64,000 nt of DNA from Archivesica marissinica. Taxonomy: Eukaryota; Mollusca; Bivalvia; Venerida; Vesicomyidae. The stretch's first letter is position 1, and each line of letters starts with the position of its first letter. The notes below the pieces were generated by a model. It did not search any database and had not been told where the DNA came from. It worked only from the letters and a program-made list of their open reading frames with translations. The translations under genes were made by a program, and so were the position numbers. The stretch is from the NCBI GenBank assembly GCA_014843695.1, contig CM026393.1, forward strand, positions 9,077,536-9,141,535, in the 5' to 3' direction. Shown here one piece after another: positions 42,303 to 54,748 of the stretch.

Positions 42303-43560
42303 AATAAATTGTAATGCCAATTATGTGAGAGAATCATTGTTTAAACATGGATCATACTTACACATACCACTCCAAAACAAATTCCCAGAAAATATACGGA
42401 GCTCGTAAACGGCTGCATATCTATGGTAAATTAAATATAAACAACTTAAAGACATATCTGAACATATAGTCTAGTGTCCTCAAATCGTGATACCTTCGTT
42501 TTCATTACCCCGTAAGTATTTACAATACTGCGCGCGCGATCGGTGTTTTCTGACGTCACCAATCAGGAATAGATAGTGTCAAAGGTCATTTTCCATATTT
42601 GGCAACAACAATGCGCCGTATAATCCTTGTAGGTATAAGTAATCGGTTATTTTCCTTGCATTTGTATAAAACATGCTATCTTTCATAATGCAATATTGCA
42701 TCACCATTTGTCCATTTGATTTACTGCAAAATATTGACCATTTCCAGTTTTGTTTTGCGTCGTCTGATTTGTTTACCTACCTGTCATTTAATGTGAAGGT
42801 CAATATAGACTGGGTTACAATTTTAATTAGTGTAAGGGGAGATAGTTTTGGAGACTTCTCTTATATTGTTTTGAGGTCCACACAGTGGTTTACTGTCGTC
42901 GTCAACTAAACGATGTGTCCTGTAGTGTAGTGTACTTAAGGAATAGTTTTTAATTTCGTTTTAGGTTTATGGCAGTCCACCACCTACAAAGCGAAAGTAC
43001 AGGCACTATTCATCAACAACCCTTACAAATGGGCACTGTGTGATCATTGGACCCACGTCATTTACTGTTCAAAAGTCAGGTTTACAAGATTAGGTGATGA
43101 ATTCAGATGTCCACATGTGAAATTGCTTGTTAAACTGTGAAAGTGTTCACTGTGAAAAGAAATATTCATCAAAATAATAGAAATTATCATTATGCTGCAT
43201 AAAACGTGTTCGTTTTATATTTACACCCATTCGATGTTACGCAAAATTGATTTTCTGAAAGGTCACGAAAACTCCGGTACCAGTCACCACAGATGTCGGT
43301 TTCGGGTCATGGTAAAAATGACAGCGCCCGTTGTTATATTCATTTCTAATTCTTTGGAATAAAAGAGGAACGTTACTTTATTTACATCATACACATAAAC
43401 AACTTTTATAAGTGTGCATCTTTGATTTCCGTATAACATTTTTATTTATTAATATTTTTGCACGAACTTTTGAGTACTGGCTATTGACTACATTTCGAGT
43501 ATTATCCCGTGCTCCATGTGTTCAATTTAATCGATACGGCGCGTTAAACCACGCAACGTC
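42303..43560. other. Unassigned DNA with two short open frames
   Basis: No family recognised. A 78-residue frame at 42673-42909 and a 56-residue frame at 42970-43140 (after a ttttaggtttatggcag-like acceptor) have mixed composition but no motif I know. The neighbouring Tc1-like remnant suggests this may be transposon-derived flanking DNA. Confidence 0.35.
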
Positions 43561-43639
43561 AAAATCAACACAATGCACGAGGAAATGGTGCGCTGGCCCA
43601 AAATAAAACTGCATTTGGTCGTTGTGGACTTGATTACGA

Positions 43640-44459
43640 TCCACACACCAGAAAAACATGACATGAGCAGGCTGACTATAGCTGAACGAGGAATAGCCGT
43701 CGGCTTCGTCAACGCCGGTATACACCAAACAGAGATACGTCTCAAAGTTAATTCAATGTCACTAATTAATTAAGTTTGTTTGTGTTATAAAAATTGAAAG
43801 TCACTAACATTCAGTTTTTTATCGAAAATATCCATAAAAAATAACTTATATATTTTAATTACTAATTTCATGTTATCCGTATCATTTGCAGGTTGCACGA
43901 CGTATGGGTGTACACCGCAATACCATCAGAAAGCTGATGCTTAAGTACAGAGCGACTGGCAACGTTGGTAACCTCCCTCGCAGACCACGTGGGCGTTGTA
44001 CAACAGCTGCACAAGATAATCACATCGTACATGTACATCGTCAGCAGAGAACACGTACAGCTGTCAAGACGGCCGGAGAAACGCGCGGGACGCATGGACG
44101 CCATATCTGAACGCCGCCCGGTACCAACATGACGTGCTTCAAACTGAGGTAGTACCCATGTTTAGGAACAATAGACTGAGGATTGCGGTTGCTGCAGGAT
44201 GGCGCATTATGAATGCTAACCACATCAATGTGATGGACATACCACCAAAGTCTTAAACATTATAGAAACTATATGGGATGAATTGAATCGCCGCGTAAGA
44301 AGGACCGGCGCAGTGCCACAGACCATCGCCCAGCTCCGTGCGAAGATTGGGTAAGAGTTGGCAAATCTACCCCAGAACTATGTACGACTTTATGTCCCTT
44401 CCATGCGACGACGTTGCCAAGCTGTGATCCGCAGTCAGGGTGCGCATACGCGATATTAG
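43640..44459 (+). pseudogene. Decayed Tc1-like transposase with an intron-like insertion and an internal deletion
   Basis: N-terminal part (from about 43663) has MSRLTIAERGIAVGFVNAGI, the start of the Tc1-type helix-turn-helix region. At 43735-43891 a 157-bp AT-rich segment interrupts it. The frame resumes with VARRMGVHRNTIRKL and a GRPR-like stretch (PRRPRGR). From about 44110 the frame shifts, and the central catalytic region is missing: the first DDE aspartate segment is absent. The C-terminal part reads ETIWDELNRRVRR, a stop, then SMRRRCQAVIRSQGAHTRY, the typical Tc1 C-terminus. It is non-functional. Terminal inverted repeats were not identified. Confidence 0.85.
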
Positions 44460-45028
44460 AATAATTAATTCTCATCGGCCTGAGTTTTATCATTGACATT
44501 ATCATTTTGCAACATTGACTTTTTACGCGCCATCACATTAATTAGTCATGTGTGTTTAATTTGTGTTTGTTATGAAATAAAATAAATGGAATATCATGAA
44601 ATATATCTCAACTGTATTTGCTGAAAATGTCATAATTATTGGGCCAATAGTGACGGAGATATGAGACCATTTATACATGCACACTTATAAGAGTTGTTAA
44701 GTGTACATTTAGAAACTATGTAGTTTTAAGATTCGTTTTGTTGAATGCCGATCATTTCTTATCATAACGGAAACCGGAAACTCGAGGGTAGGCCCTACTT
44801 GCTCCATCATCCTTGGTGCAGGTCAAAACACAGATATTAAAATCAATATTTAATCAAGGAAATGTGTGATTCAAACACTTAATGGCATGATAGTCACGAT
44901 AAATCACTTGAATTGCAAGATAACTCTGTTAATTCGCATGATAAGTACCTTACATCCTTGTTTGAGGATATGTGCCGTAATCGACTGACGCATTTCAGTA
45001 TTTATTTCTAGATGTGGACTTGCTTCAT
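44460..45028. other. AT-rich intergenic DNA, nothing recognised
   Basis: May include the 3' flank of the Tc1-like element. No clear terminal repeat or open frame is visible. Confidence 0.45.
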
Positions 45029-45108
45029 CGCGGGTTTGTGATGCCCAGAGCGTTGCGGGTTTGTGATGCCCAGAGCGTTGCGGGTTTGTGATGCCCAGAG
45101 CGTTGCGG
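45029..45108. repeat. 25-bp unit, three copies
   Basis: gcgggtttgtgatgcccaga + gcgtt is repeated three times without differences. Confidence 0.93.
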
Positions 45109-45189
45109 GAGTAGGCTATCGTGAGTGGGGTTTACAAGAAAGAGGTGCGTGCGATTTAGAATGGACGGAATGCGAAAACAGCGTGATGT

Positions 45190-45390
45190 GTTTTCTTATC
45201 GACGCCCACAGAACATTGGGGCGACGCCTCCAGAAGTGCATGTATGCTAGTTTATGTTTTAATCGTCGCCCACAGACCATTGGGGCGACGCCTCCAGAAG
45301 TACATGTATGCTAGTTTATGTTTTAATCGTCGCCCACATACCATTGGGGTCGACGCCTCCAGAAGTACATGTATGATAGTTAATGTTTTA
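45190..45390. repeat. 64-bp unit, three copies
   Basis: Units contain ccattggggcgacgcctcca and gaagtacatgtatgctagtt. They differ by a few substitutions. The 'cgacgcctcc' core resembles the minus-strand family C SINE tail, so this may be a triplicated SINE end. Confidence 0.9.
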
Positions 45391-45630
45391 GAGGATAGTA
45401 CAAGATACATAAAACGCTCCAATTCTCCAAAAGGCATTTCTGATTCGTTTACGTGCCCTATGTATATCATCGATTTCGCTTTATAGTCCCGTCCGAAATA
45501 CTGCTAATAATGTTACAATATCAAAGTCACGAGCACTGGGTTCGCATTACAGCGTGCTAACCTCTGCACCATTACAGCGTGCTAACCTCTGCACCATTAC
45601 AGCGTGCTAACCTCTGCACCATTAATCCGA
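45391..45630 (-). mobile_element. Strongly diverged family C-like SINE with a 25-bp triplication
   Basis: In order on the plus strand: gaggatagtacaagatacat, ttcgtttacgtgccctatgt, tagtcccgtccgaaatactg and gttcgcattacagcgtgcta. These follow the order of landmarks in minus-strand family C copies, but with many changes. At 45548-45622 the unit attacagcgtgctaacctct + gcacc occurs three times, within what would be the A-box end. Confidence 0.5.
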
Positions 45631-46350
45631 CATGCAGATTGATCAGTCGTTGCATTTAATTACTACATGTATGGATAGAGTGATCAGACAAGCGGTTGTT
45701 CGATTTAGAACGGGACTGGATGCGAACCTGTAGACTTTGTTCAAACGACGGATAACTCCTCCACGGAAAGCGATATTGTCGTTGGACGGAAAACAGTGTG
45801 CCGTTTAAACGAACATGTATGTGCCGTGGGGTGGTAACGGTGCGATTCCCACGACACGAACCAGACTGTGGTATGAAACCAGAGAGTTGGTAAGGTAATT
45901 GCACAATACCATTGCTATTATAACTGCTGACCAGAGACTAACCCATTACTAATACTACATCACTATGATGGTGCTATTTGGGTCTCGGGTTCGGGTCATG
46001 GCGTGATGGGGTGGAACAGCGGGTGGAATCGTGGGCTGCGTGTATTTATCTAACATTGCTTTAGTTTAATATTTATACCATTTTGTATGGGTTTTGTTGT
46101 TGTTGTTGTTTTTCCTCTTCTTGTCATAATCCGTCACTTTGTTTAATTATACATTAATGTGACGTTCTGGTGAGGGTCGTTTTCTAATGCTGTTAAAACT
46201 TCTGGCCCAAACCATTTGTATTATCAGGCTATATTGTTATACCTATGTTTTGTATATTATATCTTGATCAATGCAATAAAATATGATTAAACCAGAGACT
46301 CTATGACCGAGTTGGTAAGGTAGTGTACTTCAAATTACTTTCGTGGAAGT
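45631..46350. other. Intergenic DNA, nothing firm
   Basis: Two similar short phrases, gagttggtaaggtaattgca (45884) and gagttggtaaggtagtgtac (46312), both follow 'accagaga'. They could be remnants of one tRNA-like repeat. No coding potential is recognised. Confidence 0.4.
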
Positions 46351-46580
46351 CGTGATAGCGCAGTGGATGCGTGTTCGCTTCAGGTGCGAAAGGTCCGGAG
46401 TTCGAGCCCCACTGGAGCCGTTACGAGTGTGCCCTTAGGCAAGGCATTTAAAGTCCATGTTGCCTCTTCTCTCTCCCTCGTGGCGATGGATTCCATCAGG
46501 AATGAGGTCTCGAGAGTGATTTATATAAGTTGAAATAACTTGTTTCGCAATCGAGCTAAAATAAATTTGTATAAACTAAA
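46351..46580 (+). mobile_element. SINE family B copy, fullest in the window
   Basis: The head cgtgatagcgcagtggatgc and tccggagttcgagccccact are A-box- and B-box-like. The body contains gtgcccttaggcaaggcatt, gatggattccatcaggaatg and aggtctcgagagtgatttat. The tail is ataagttgaaataacttgtt + tcgcaat. Confidence 0.85.
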
Positions 46581-47209
46581 TCACTTTCGCTGCATCGCTG
46601 TAGACTGTTTCCATGTGAGGAAGCTATCTACATGACTTGTGGATATATGTGGTTCTACTCGGGTACCCGTCCGTGCCTGGAATCTAGCTAGAAGATGCAC
46701 CCGGGGTCGTACTCCACCACCACTAGCTGGAGAGTCGACATGTTACCTAAGCTGTTGGCATGTGCTATGAACTGTCTACGTAGATTGGTAATGCGTATAC
46801 GGTCGTTGATTTCAAATCACGTCCACACCCACGTGGACTCGAATGTTGTCATGACGACACTATCCAGCTGACTAGCGGAAGATTTGCAATCTACAGCAGT
46901 CGCCATCGTTTTCCCGATAATTGGGACAGCACGTTGGACAAGGAGATATATAATGGATCAGCAATTAGGACGTATTTATATTGGGAATGTTGTTCGTACC
47001 TGGATGGGAATAGTATACTGGTAATAGAACATATAATGCCATCACATGCTTAATAGGGATCTCGGTGGTTGTTAGAAGTTGCTGCCTGATGTACATCACT
47101 GGAATCCGGCTTATAAATGCCAGACATGGAACGTTATGTGTTTAACCCGGGGGTCAGTCTGCCATATTTGATGTAACCCGGGTGTGGTGGTATGGCCCCC
47201 TATTTCGGG
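46581..47209. other. Intergenic DNA, nothing recognised
   Basis: A GC-richer stretch than most of the window, with ccgtccgtgcctggaatcta and acccacgtggactcg. No open frame, terminal repeat or matching copy elsewhere in the window. Confidence 0.45.
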
Positions 47210-47815
47210 GTCAGTCTGTGATATTTGATTTAATCCGGGTGTGGTGATATGGTCCCCTTAACCCGGGTGTGGTGATATGGTCCCCTTAACCCGGGTGTGG
47301 TGATATGGTCCCCTTAAGGCGGGTGTGGTGATATGGTTCCCTTAACCCGGGTGTGGTGATATGGTCCACTTAACCCGGGTGTGGTGATATGGTCCCCTTA
47401 ACCCGGGTGTGGTGATATGGTCCCCTTAACCCGGGTGTGGTGATATGGTCCCCTTAACCCGGGTGTGGTGATATAGTTCCCTTAACCCGGGTGTGGTGAA
47501 ATGGTTCCCTTAACCGGGTGTGGTGATATGGTCCCCTTAACCCGGGTGTGGTGATATGGTCCCCTTAACCCGGGTGTGGTGATATGGTCCACTTAACCCG
47601 GGTGTGGTGATATGGTCCCCTTAACTCGGGTGTGGTGATATGGTCCCCTTAACCCGGGTGTGGTGATATGGTCCACTTAACCAGGGTGTGGTGGTATGGT
47701 CCCCTTAACCCGGGTGTGATGGTAAACTATGGTCCCCTTAACCCGGGTGTGATGGTAAACTATGGTCCCCTTAACCCGGGTGTGGTGGTATGGTTCTCTA
47801 TTTCGGGGTCATTCT
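47210..47815. repeat. 28-bp minisatellite, about 21 copies
   Basis: Units of taacccgggtgtggtgatat + ggtcccct. CCCGGG occurs in nearly every unit. Both edges carry a longer related form with tatttcggggtca (47200 and 47800), so the array grew inside a duplicated border. Confidence 0.95.
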
Positions 47816-48117
47816 GCCATATTTGATTTAATCCGTTTTAAGGGTGTCAGATCACCACCCTGAACTATTAATATAGCATTAATTTTTTATTATTAAATGA
47901 TAATTATAGCTGTATATGACGTTACATTTGCATACTTGTCATTTATGTTATTCCATGCATGGTGTGTAAACAAGTTATTATCATAACATAGTAATGCTCG
48001 GAGTTATATCCCTTCTGTTGGTACTCATTTGTTTGTTTACTGCTTGACATCTCGCCAATAGTTTAGGTCATATGGCCCCTTCCCATTTATTATTAAAATT
48101 AGCTTCTTCTTTCTTCT
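47816..48117. other. AT-rich spacer between two arrays
   Basis: About 300 bp with no coding or element signature. Confidence 0.5.
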
Positions 48118-51100
48118 GTATGATATAATACTACCATCCGTATAGTCGTAACCTTAACCCTTCCGTTGTATGATATAATACTATCATCCGTATCGTCGTA
48201 ACCTTAACCCTCCCGTTGTATGATATAATACTATCATCCGTATCGTCGTAACCTTAACCCTCCCGTTGTATGATATAATACTATCATATCTATCGTCGTA
48301 ACCTTAACCCTCCCGTTGTATGATATAATACTATCATATCTATCGTCGTAACCTTAACCCTCCCGTTGTATGATATAATACTATCATCCGTATCGTCGTA
48401 ACCTTAACCCTCCCGTTGTATGATATAATACTATCATATCTATCGTCGTAACCTTAACCCTCCCGTTGTATGATATAATACTATCATCCGTATCGTCGTA
48501 ACCTTAACCCTCCCGTTGTATGATATAATACTATCATATCTATCGTCGTAACCTTAACCCTCCCGTTGTATGATATAATACTATCATCCGTATCGTCGTA
48601 ACCTTAACCCTCCCGTTGTATGATATAATACTATCATCCGTATCGTCGTAACCTTAACCCTCCCGTTGTATGATATAATACTATCATCCGTATCGTCGTA
48701 ACCTTAACCCTCCCGTTGTATGATATAATACTATCATCCGTATCGTCGTAACCTTAACCCTCCCGTTGTATGATATAATACTATCATATCTATCGTCGTA
48801 ACCTTAACCCTCCCGTTGTATGATATAATACTATCATCCGTATCGTCGTAACCTTAACCCTCCCGTTGTATGATATAATACTATCATATCTATCGTCGTA
48901 ACCTTAACCCTCCCGTTGTATGATATAATACTATCATCCGTATCGTCGTAACCTTAACCCTCCCGTTGTATGATATAATACTATCATCCGTATCGTCGTA
49001 ACCTTAACCCTCCCGTTGTATGATATAATACTATCATATCTATCGTCGTAACCTTAACCCTCCCGTTGTATGATATAATACTATCATATCTATCGTCGTA
49101 ACCTTAACCCTCCCGTTGTATGATATAATACTATCATATCTATCGTCGTAACCTTAACCCTCCCGTTGTATGATATAATACTATCATATCTATCGTCGTA
49201 ACCTTAACCCTCCCGTTGTATGATATAATACTATCATCCGTATCGTCGTAACCTTAACCCTCCCGTTGTATGATATAATACTATCATATCTATCGTCGTA
49301 ACCTTAACCCTCCCGTTGTATGATATAATACTATCATATCTATCGTCGTAACCTTAACCCTCCCGTTGTATGATATAATACTATCATATCTATCGTCGTA
49401 ACCTTAACCCTCCCGTTGTATGATATAATACTATCATCCGTATCGTCGTAACCTTAACCCTCCCGTTGTATGATATAATACTATCATCCGTATCGTCGTA
49501 ACCTTAACCCTCCCGTTGTATGATATAATACTATCATATCTATCGTCGTAACCTTAACCCTCCCGTTGTATGATATAATACTATCATCCGTATCGTCGTA
49601 ACCTTAACCCTCCCGTTGTATGATATAATACTATCATCCGTATCGTCGTAACCTTAACCCTTCCGTTGTATGATATAATACTATCATCCGTATCGTCGTA
49701 ACCTTAACCCTTCCGTTGTATGATATAATACTATCATCCGTATCGTCGTAACCTTAACCCTCCCGTTGTATGATATAATACTATCATCCGTATCGTCGTA
49801 ACCTTAACCCTCCCGTTGTATGATATAATACTATCATCCGTATCGTCGTAACCTTAACCCTCCCGTTGTATGATATAATACTATCATCCGTATCGTCGTA
49901 ACCTTAACCCTCCCGTTGTATGATATAATACTATCATCCGTATCGTCGTAACCTTAACCCTCCCGTTGTATGATATAATACTATCATCCGTATCGTCGTA
50001 ACCTTAACCCTCCCGTTGTATGATATAATACTATCATCCGTATCGTCGTAACCTTAACCCTCCCGTTGTATGATATAATACTATCATATCTATCGTCGTA
50101 ACCTTAACCCTCCCGTTGTATGATATAATACTATCATATCTATCGTCGTAACCTTAACCCTCCCGTTGTATGATATAATACTATCATATCTATCGTCGTA
50201 ACCTTAACCCTCCCGTTGTATGATATAATACTATCATATGTATCGTCGTAACCTTAACCCTCCCGTTGTATGATATAATACTATCATCCGTATCGTCGTA
50301 ACCTTAACCCTCCCGTTGTATGATATAATACTATCATCCGTATCGTCGTAACCTTAACCCTCCCGTTGTATGATATAATACTATCATATCTATCGTCGTA
50401 ACCTTAACCCTCCCGTTGTATGATATAATACTATCATATCTATCGTCGTAACCTTAACCCTCCCGTTGTATGATATAATACTATCATATCTATCGTCGTA
50501 ACCTTAACCCTCCCGTTGTATGATATAATACCATCCGTATCGTCGTAACCTTAACCCTCCCGTTGTATGATATAATACTATCATCCGTATCGTCGTAACC
50601 TTAACCCTCCCGTTGTATGATATAATACTATCATATCTATCGTCGTAACCTTAACCCTCCCGTTGTATGATATAATACTATCATATCTATCGTCGTAACC
50701 TTAACCCTCCCGTTGTATGATATAATACTATCATATCTATCGTCGTAACCTTAACCCTCCCGTTGTATGATATAATACTATCATCCGTATCGTCGTAACC
50801 TTAACCCTCCCGTTGTATGATATAATACTATCATATCTATCGTCGTAACCTTAACCCTCCCGTTGTATGATATAATACTATCATATCTATCGTCGTAACC
50901 TTAACCCTCCCGTTGTATGATATAATACTATCATCCGTATCGTCGTAACCTTAACCCTCCCGTTGTATGATATAATACTATCATCCGTATCGTCGTAACC
51001 TTAACCCTCCCGTTGTATGATATAATACTATCATCCGTATCGTCGTAACCTTAACCCTCCCGTTGTATGATATAATACTATCATCCGTATCGTCGTAACC

Positions 51101-53748
51101 TTAACCCTTCCGTTGTATGATATAATACTATCATCCGTATCGTCGTAACCTTAACCCTCCCGTTGTATGATATAATACTATCATCCGTATCGTCGTAACC
51201 TTAACCCTTCCGTTGTATGATATAATACTATCATCCGTATCGTCGTAACCTTAACCCTTCCGTTGTATGATATAATACTATCATCCGTATCGTCGTAACC
51301 TTAACCCTCCCGTTGTATGATATAATACTATCATATCTATCGTCGTAACCTTAACCCTCCCGTTGTATGATATAATACTATCATATCTATCGTCGTAACC
51401 TTAACCCTCCCGTTGTATGATATAATACTATCATATCTATCGTCGTAACCTTAACCCTCCCGTTGTATGATATAATACTATCATATGTATCGTCGTAACC
51501 TTAACCCTCCCGTTGTATGATATAATACTATTATCCGTATCGTCGTAACCTTAACCCTCCCGTTGTATGATATAATACTATCATCCGTATCGTCGTAACC
51601 TTAACCCTCCCGTTGTATGATATAATACTATCATCCGTATCGTCGTAACCTTAACCCTCCCGTTGTATGATATAATACTATCATATGTATCGTCGTAACC
51701 TTAACCCTCCCGTTGTATGATATAATACTATCATATGTATCGTCGTAACCTTAACCCTCCCGTTGTATGATATAATACTATCATCCGTATCGTCGTAACC
51801 TTAACCCTCCCGTTGTATGATATAATACTATCATCCGTATCGTCGTAACCTTAACCCTCCCGTTGTATGATATAATACTATCATCCGTATCGTCGTAACC
51901 TTAACCCTTCCGTTGTATGATATAATACTATCATCCGTATCGTCGTAACCTTAACCCTCCCGTTGTATGATATAATACTATCCGTATCGTCGTAACCTTA
52001 ACCCTCCCGTTGTATGATATAATACTATCATCCGTATCGTCGTAACCTTAACCCTCCCGTTGTATGATATAATACTATCATCCGTATCGTCGTAACCTTA
52101 ACCCTCCCGTTGTATGATATAATACTATCATCCGTATCGTCGTAACCTTAACCCTCCCGTTGTATGATATAATACTATTATCTATCGTCGTAACCTTAAC
52201 CCTCCCGTTGTATGATATAATACTATCATATCTATCGTCGTAACCTTAACCCTCCCGTTGTATGATATAATACTATCATATGTATCGTCGTAACCTTAAC
52301 CCTCCCGTTGTATGATATAATACTATCATCCTATCGTCGTAACTTAACCCTCCCGTTGTATGATATAATACTATATCTATCGTCGTAACCTTACCCTCCC
52401 GTTGTATGATATAATACTATCATATCTATCGTCGTAACCTTAACCCTCCCGTTGTATGATATAATACTATCATATCTATCGTCGTAACCTTAACCCCCGT
52501 TGTAATATAATATATCTATCGTCGTAACCTTACCCTCCCGTTGTATATTAATACTTCATCCGTATCGTCGTAACCTTAACCCTCCCGTTGTATGATATAA
52601 TACTATCATCATCCGTATCGTAACCTTAACCCTCCCGTTGTATGATATAATACTATCATCCGTATCGTCGTAACCTTAACCCTCCCGTTGTATGATATAA
52701 TACTATCATCCGTATCGTCGTAACCTTAACCCTCCCGTTGTATGATATAATACTATCATCCGTATCGTCGTAACCTTAACCCTCCCGTTGTATGATATAA
52801 TACTATCATATCTATCGTCGTAACCTTAACCCTCCCGTTGTATGATATAATACTATCATACCTATCGTCGTAACCTTAACCCTCCCGTTGTATGATATAA
52901 TACTATCATCCATCGTCGTAACCTTAACCCTCCCGTTGTATGATATAATACTATCATATTATCGTCGTAACCTTAACCCTCCCGTTGTATGATATAATAC
53001 TATCATCCGTATCGTCGTAACCTTAACCCTCCCGTTGTATGATATATATATCATCCGTATCGTCGTAACCTAACCCTCCCGTTGTATGATAATAATCCTA
53101 TGTCGTAACCTTAACCCTCCCGTTGTATGATATAATACTATCATCCGTATCGTCGTAACCTTAACCCTCCCGTTGTATGATATAATACTATCAATCCTAT
53201 CGTCGTAACCTTAACCCTCCCGTTGTATGATATAATACTATCATATATATCGTCGTAACCTTAACCCTCCCGTTGTATGATATAATACTATCATCCGTAT
53301 CGTCGTAACCTTAACCCTCCCGTTGTATGATATAATACTATCATACCTATCGTCGTAACCTTAACCCTCCCGTTGTATGATATAATACTATCATATCTAT
53401 CGTCGTAACCTTAACCCTCCCGTTGTATGATATAATACTATCATCCGTATCGTCGTAACCTTAACCCTCCCGTTGTATGATATAATACTATCATCCGTAT
53501 CGTCGTAACCTTAACCCTCCCGTTGTATGATATAATACTATCATATCTATCGTCGTAACCTTAACCCTCCCGTTGTATGATATAATACTATCATATCTCG
53601 TAACCTTAACCCTCCCGTTGTATGATATAATACTATCATATCTATCGTCGTAACCTTAACCCTCCCGTTGTATGATATAATACTATCATATATATCGTCG
53701 TAACCTTAACCCTCCCGTTGTATGATATAATACTATCATCCGTATCGT
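48118..53748. repeat. 50-bp satellite, about 112 copies, runs into the second gap
   Basis: Units contain cgtcgtaaccttaaccctcc and cgttgtatgatataatacta. Two main forms alternate irregularly: 'tcatccgtat' and 'tcatatctat'. Most copies are otherwise identical, so homogenisation is recent. Between about 52320 and 53110 units carry many single-base deletions. Confidence 0.97.
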
Positions 53749-54748
53749 NNNNNNNNNNNNNNNNNNNNNNNNNNNNNNNNNNNNNNNNNNNNNNNNNNNN
53801 NNNNNNNNNNNNNNNNNNNNNNNNNNNNNNNNNNNNNNNNNNNNNNNNNNNNNNNNNNNNNNNNNNNNNNNNNNNNNNNNNNNNNNNNNNNNNNNNNNNN
53901 NNNNNNNNNNNNNNNNNNNNNNNNNNNNNNNNNNNNNNNNNNNNNNNNNNNNNNNNNNNNNNNNNNNNNNNNNNNNNNNNNNNNNNNNNNNNNNNNNNNN
54001 NNNNNNNNNNNNNNNNNNNNNNNNNNNNNNNNNNNNNNNNNNNNNNNNNNNNNNNNNNNNNNNNNNNNNNNNNNNNNNNNNNNNNNNNNNNNNNNNNNNN
54101 NNNNNNNNNNNNNNNNNNNNNNNNNNNNNNNNNNNNNNNNNNNNNNNNNNNNNNNNNNNNNNNNNNNNNNNNNNNNNNNNNNNNNNNNNNNNNNNNNNNN
54201 NNNNNNNNNNNNNNNNNNNNNNNNNNNNNNNNNNNNNNNNNNNNNNNNNNNNNNNNNNNNNNNNNNNNNNNNNNNNNNNNNNNNNNNNNNNNNNNNNNNN
54301 NNNNNNNNNNNNNNNNNNNNNNNNNNNNNNNNNNNNNNNNNNNNNNNNNNNNNNNNNNNNNNNNNNNNNNNNNNNNNNNNNNNNNNNNNNNNNNNNNNNN
54401 NNNNNNNNNNNNNNNNNNNNNNNNNNNNNNNNNNNNNNNNNNNNNNNNNNNNNNNNNNNNNNNNNNNNNNNNNNNNNNNNNNNNNNNNNNNNNNNNNNNN
54501 NNNNNNNNNNNNNNNNNNNNNNNNNNNNNNNNNNNNNNNNNNNNNNNNNNNNNNNNNNNNNNNNNNNNNNNNNNNNNNNNNNNNNNNNNNNNNNNNNNNN
54601 NNNNNNNNNNNNNNNNNNNNNNNNNNNNNNNNNNNNNNNNNNNNNNNNNNNNNNNNNNNNNNNNNNNNNNNNNNNNNNNNNNNNNNNNNNNNNNNNNNNN
54701 NNNNNNNNNNNNNNNNNNNNNNNNNNNNNNNNNNNNNNNNNNNNNNNN
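53749..54748. other. Assembly gap, exactly 1000 N
   Basis: Placeholder gap between a 50-bp and a 49-bp satellite that share no unit sequence. The real distance and the transition between them are unknown. Confidence 0.99.

Noticed and set aside
48118..53748. Telomere-like reading of ccttaaccctcc in the 50-bp satellite
   Set aside because: The motif occurs once per 50-bp unit and is not a (TTAGGG)n run, so the array is not a telomere.
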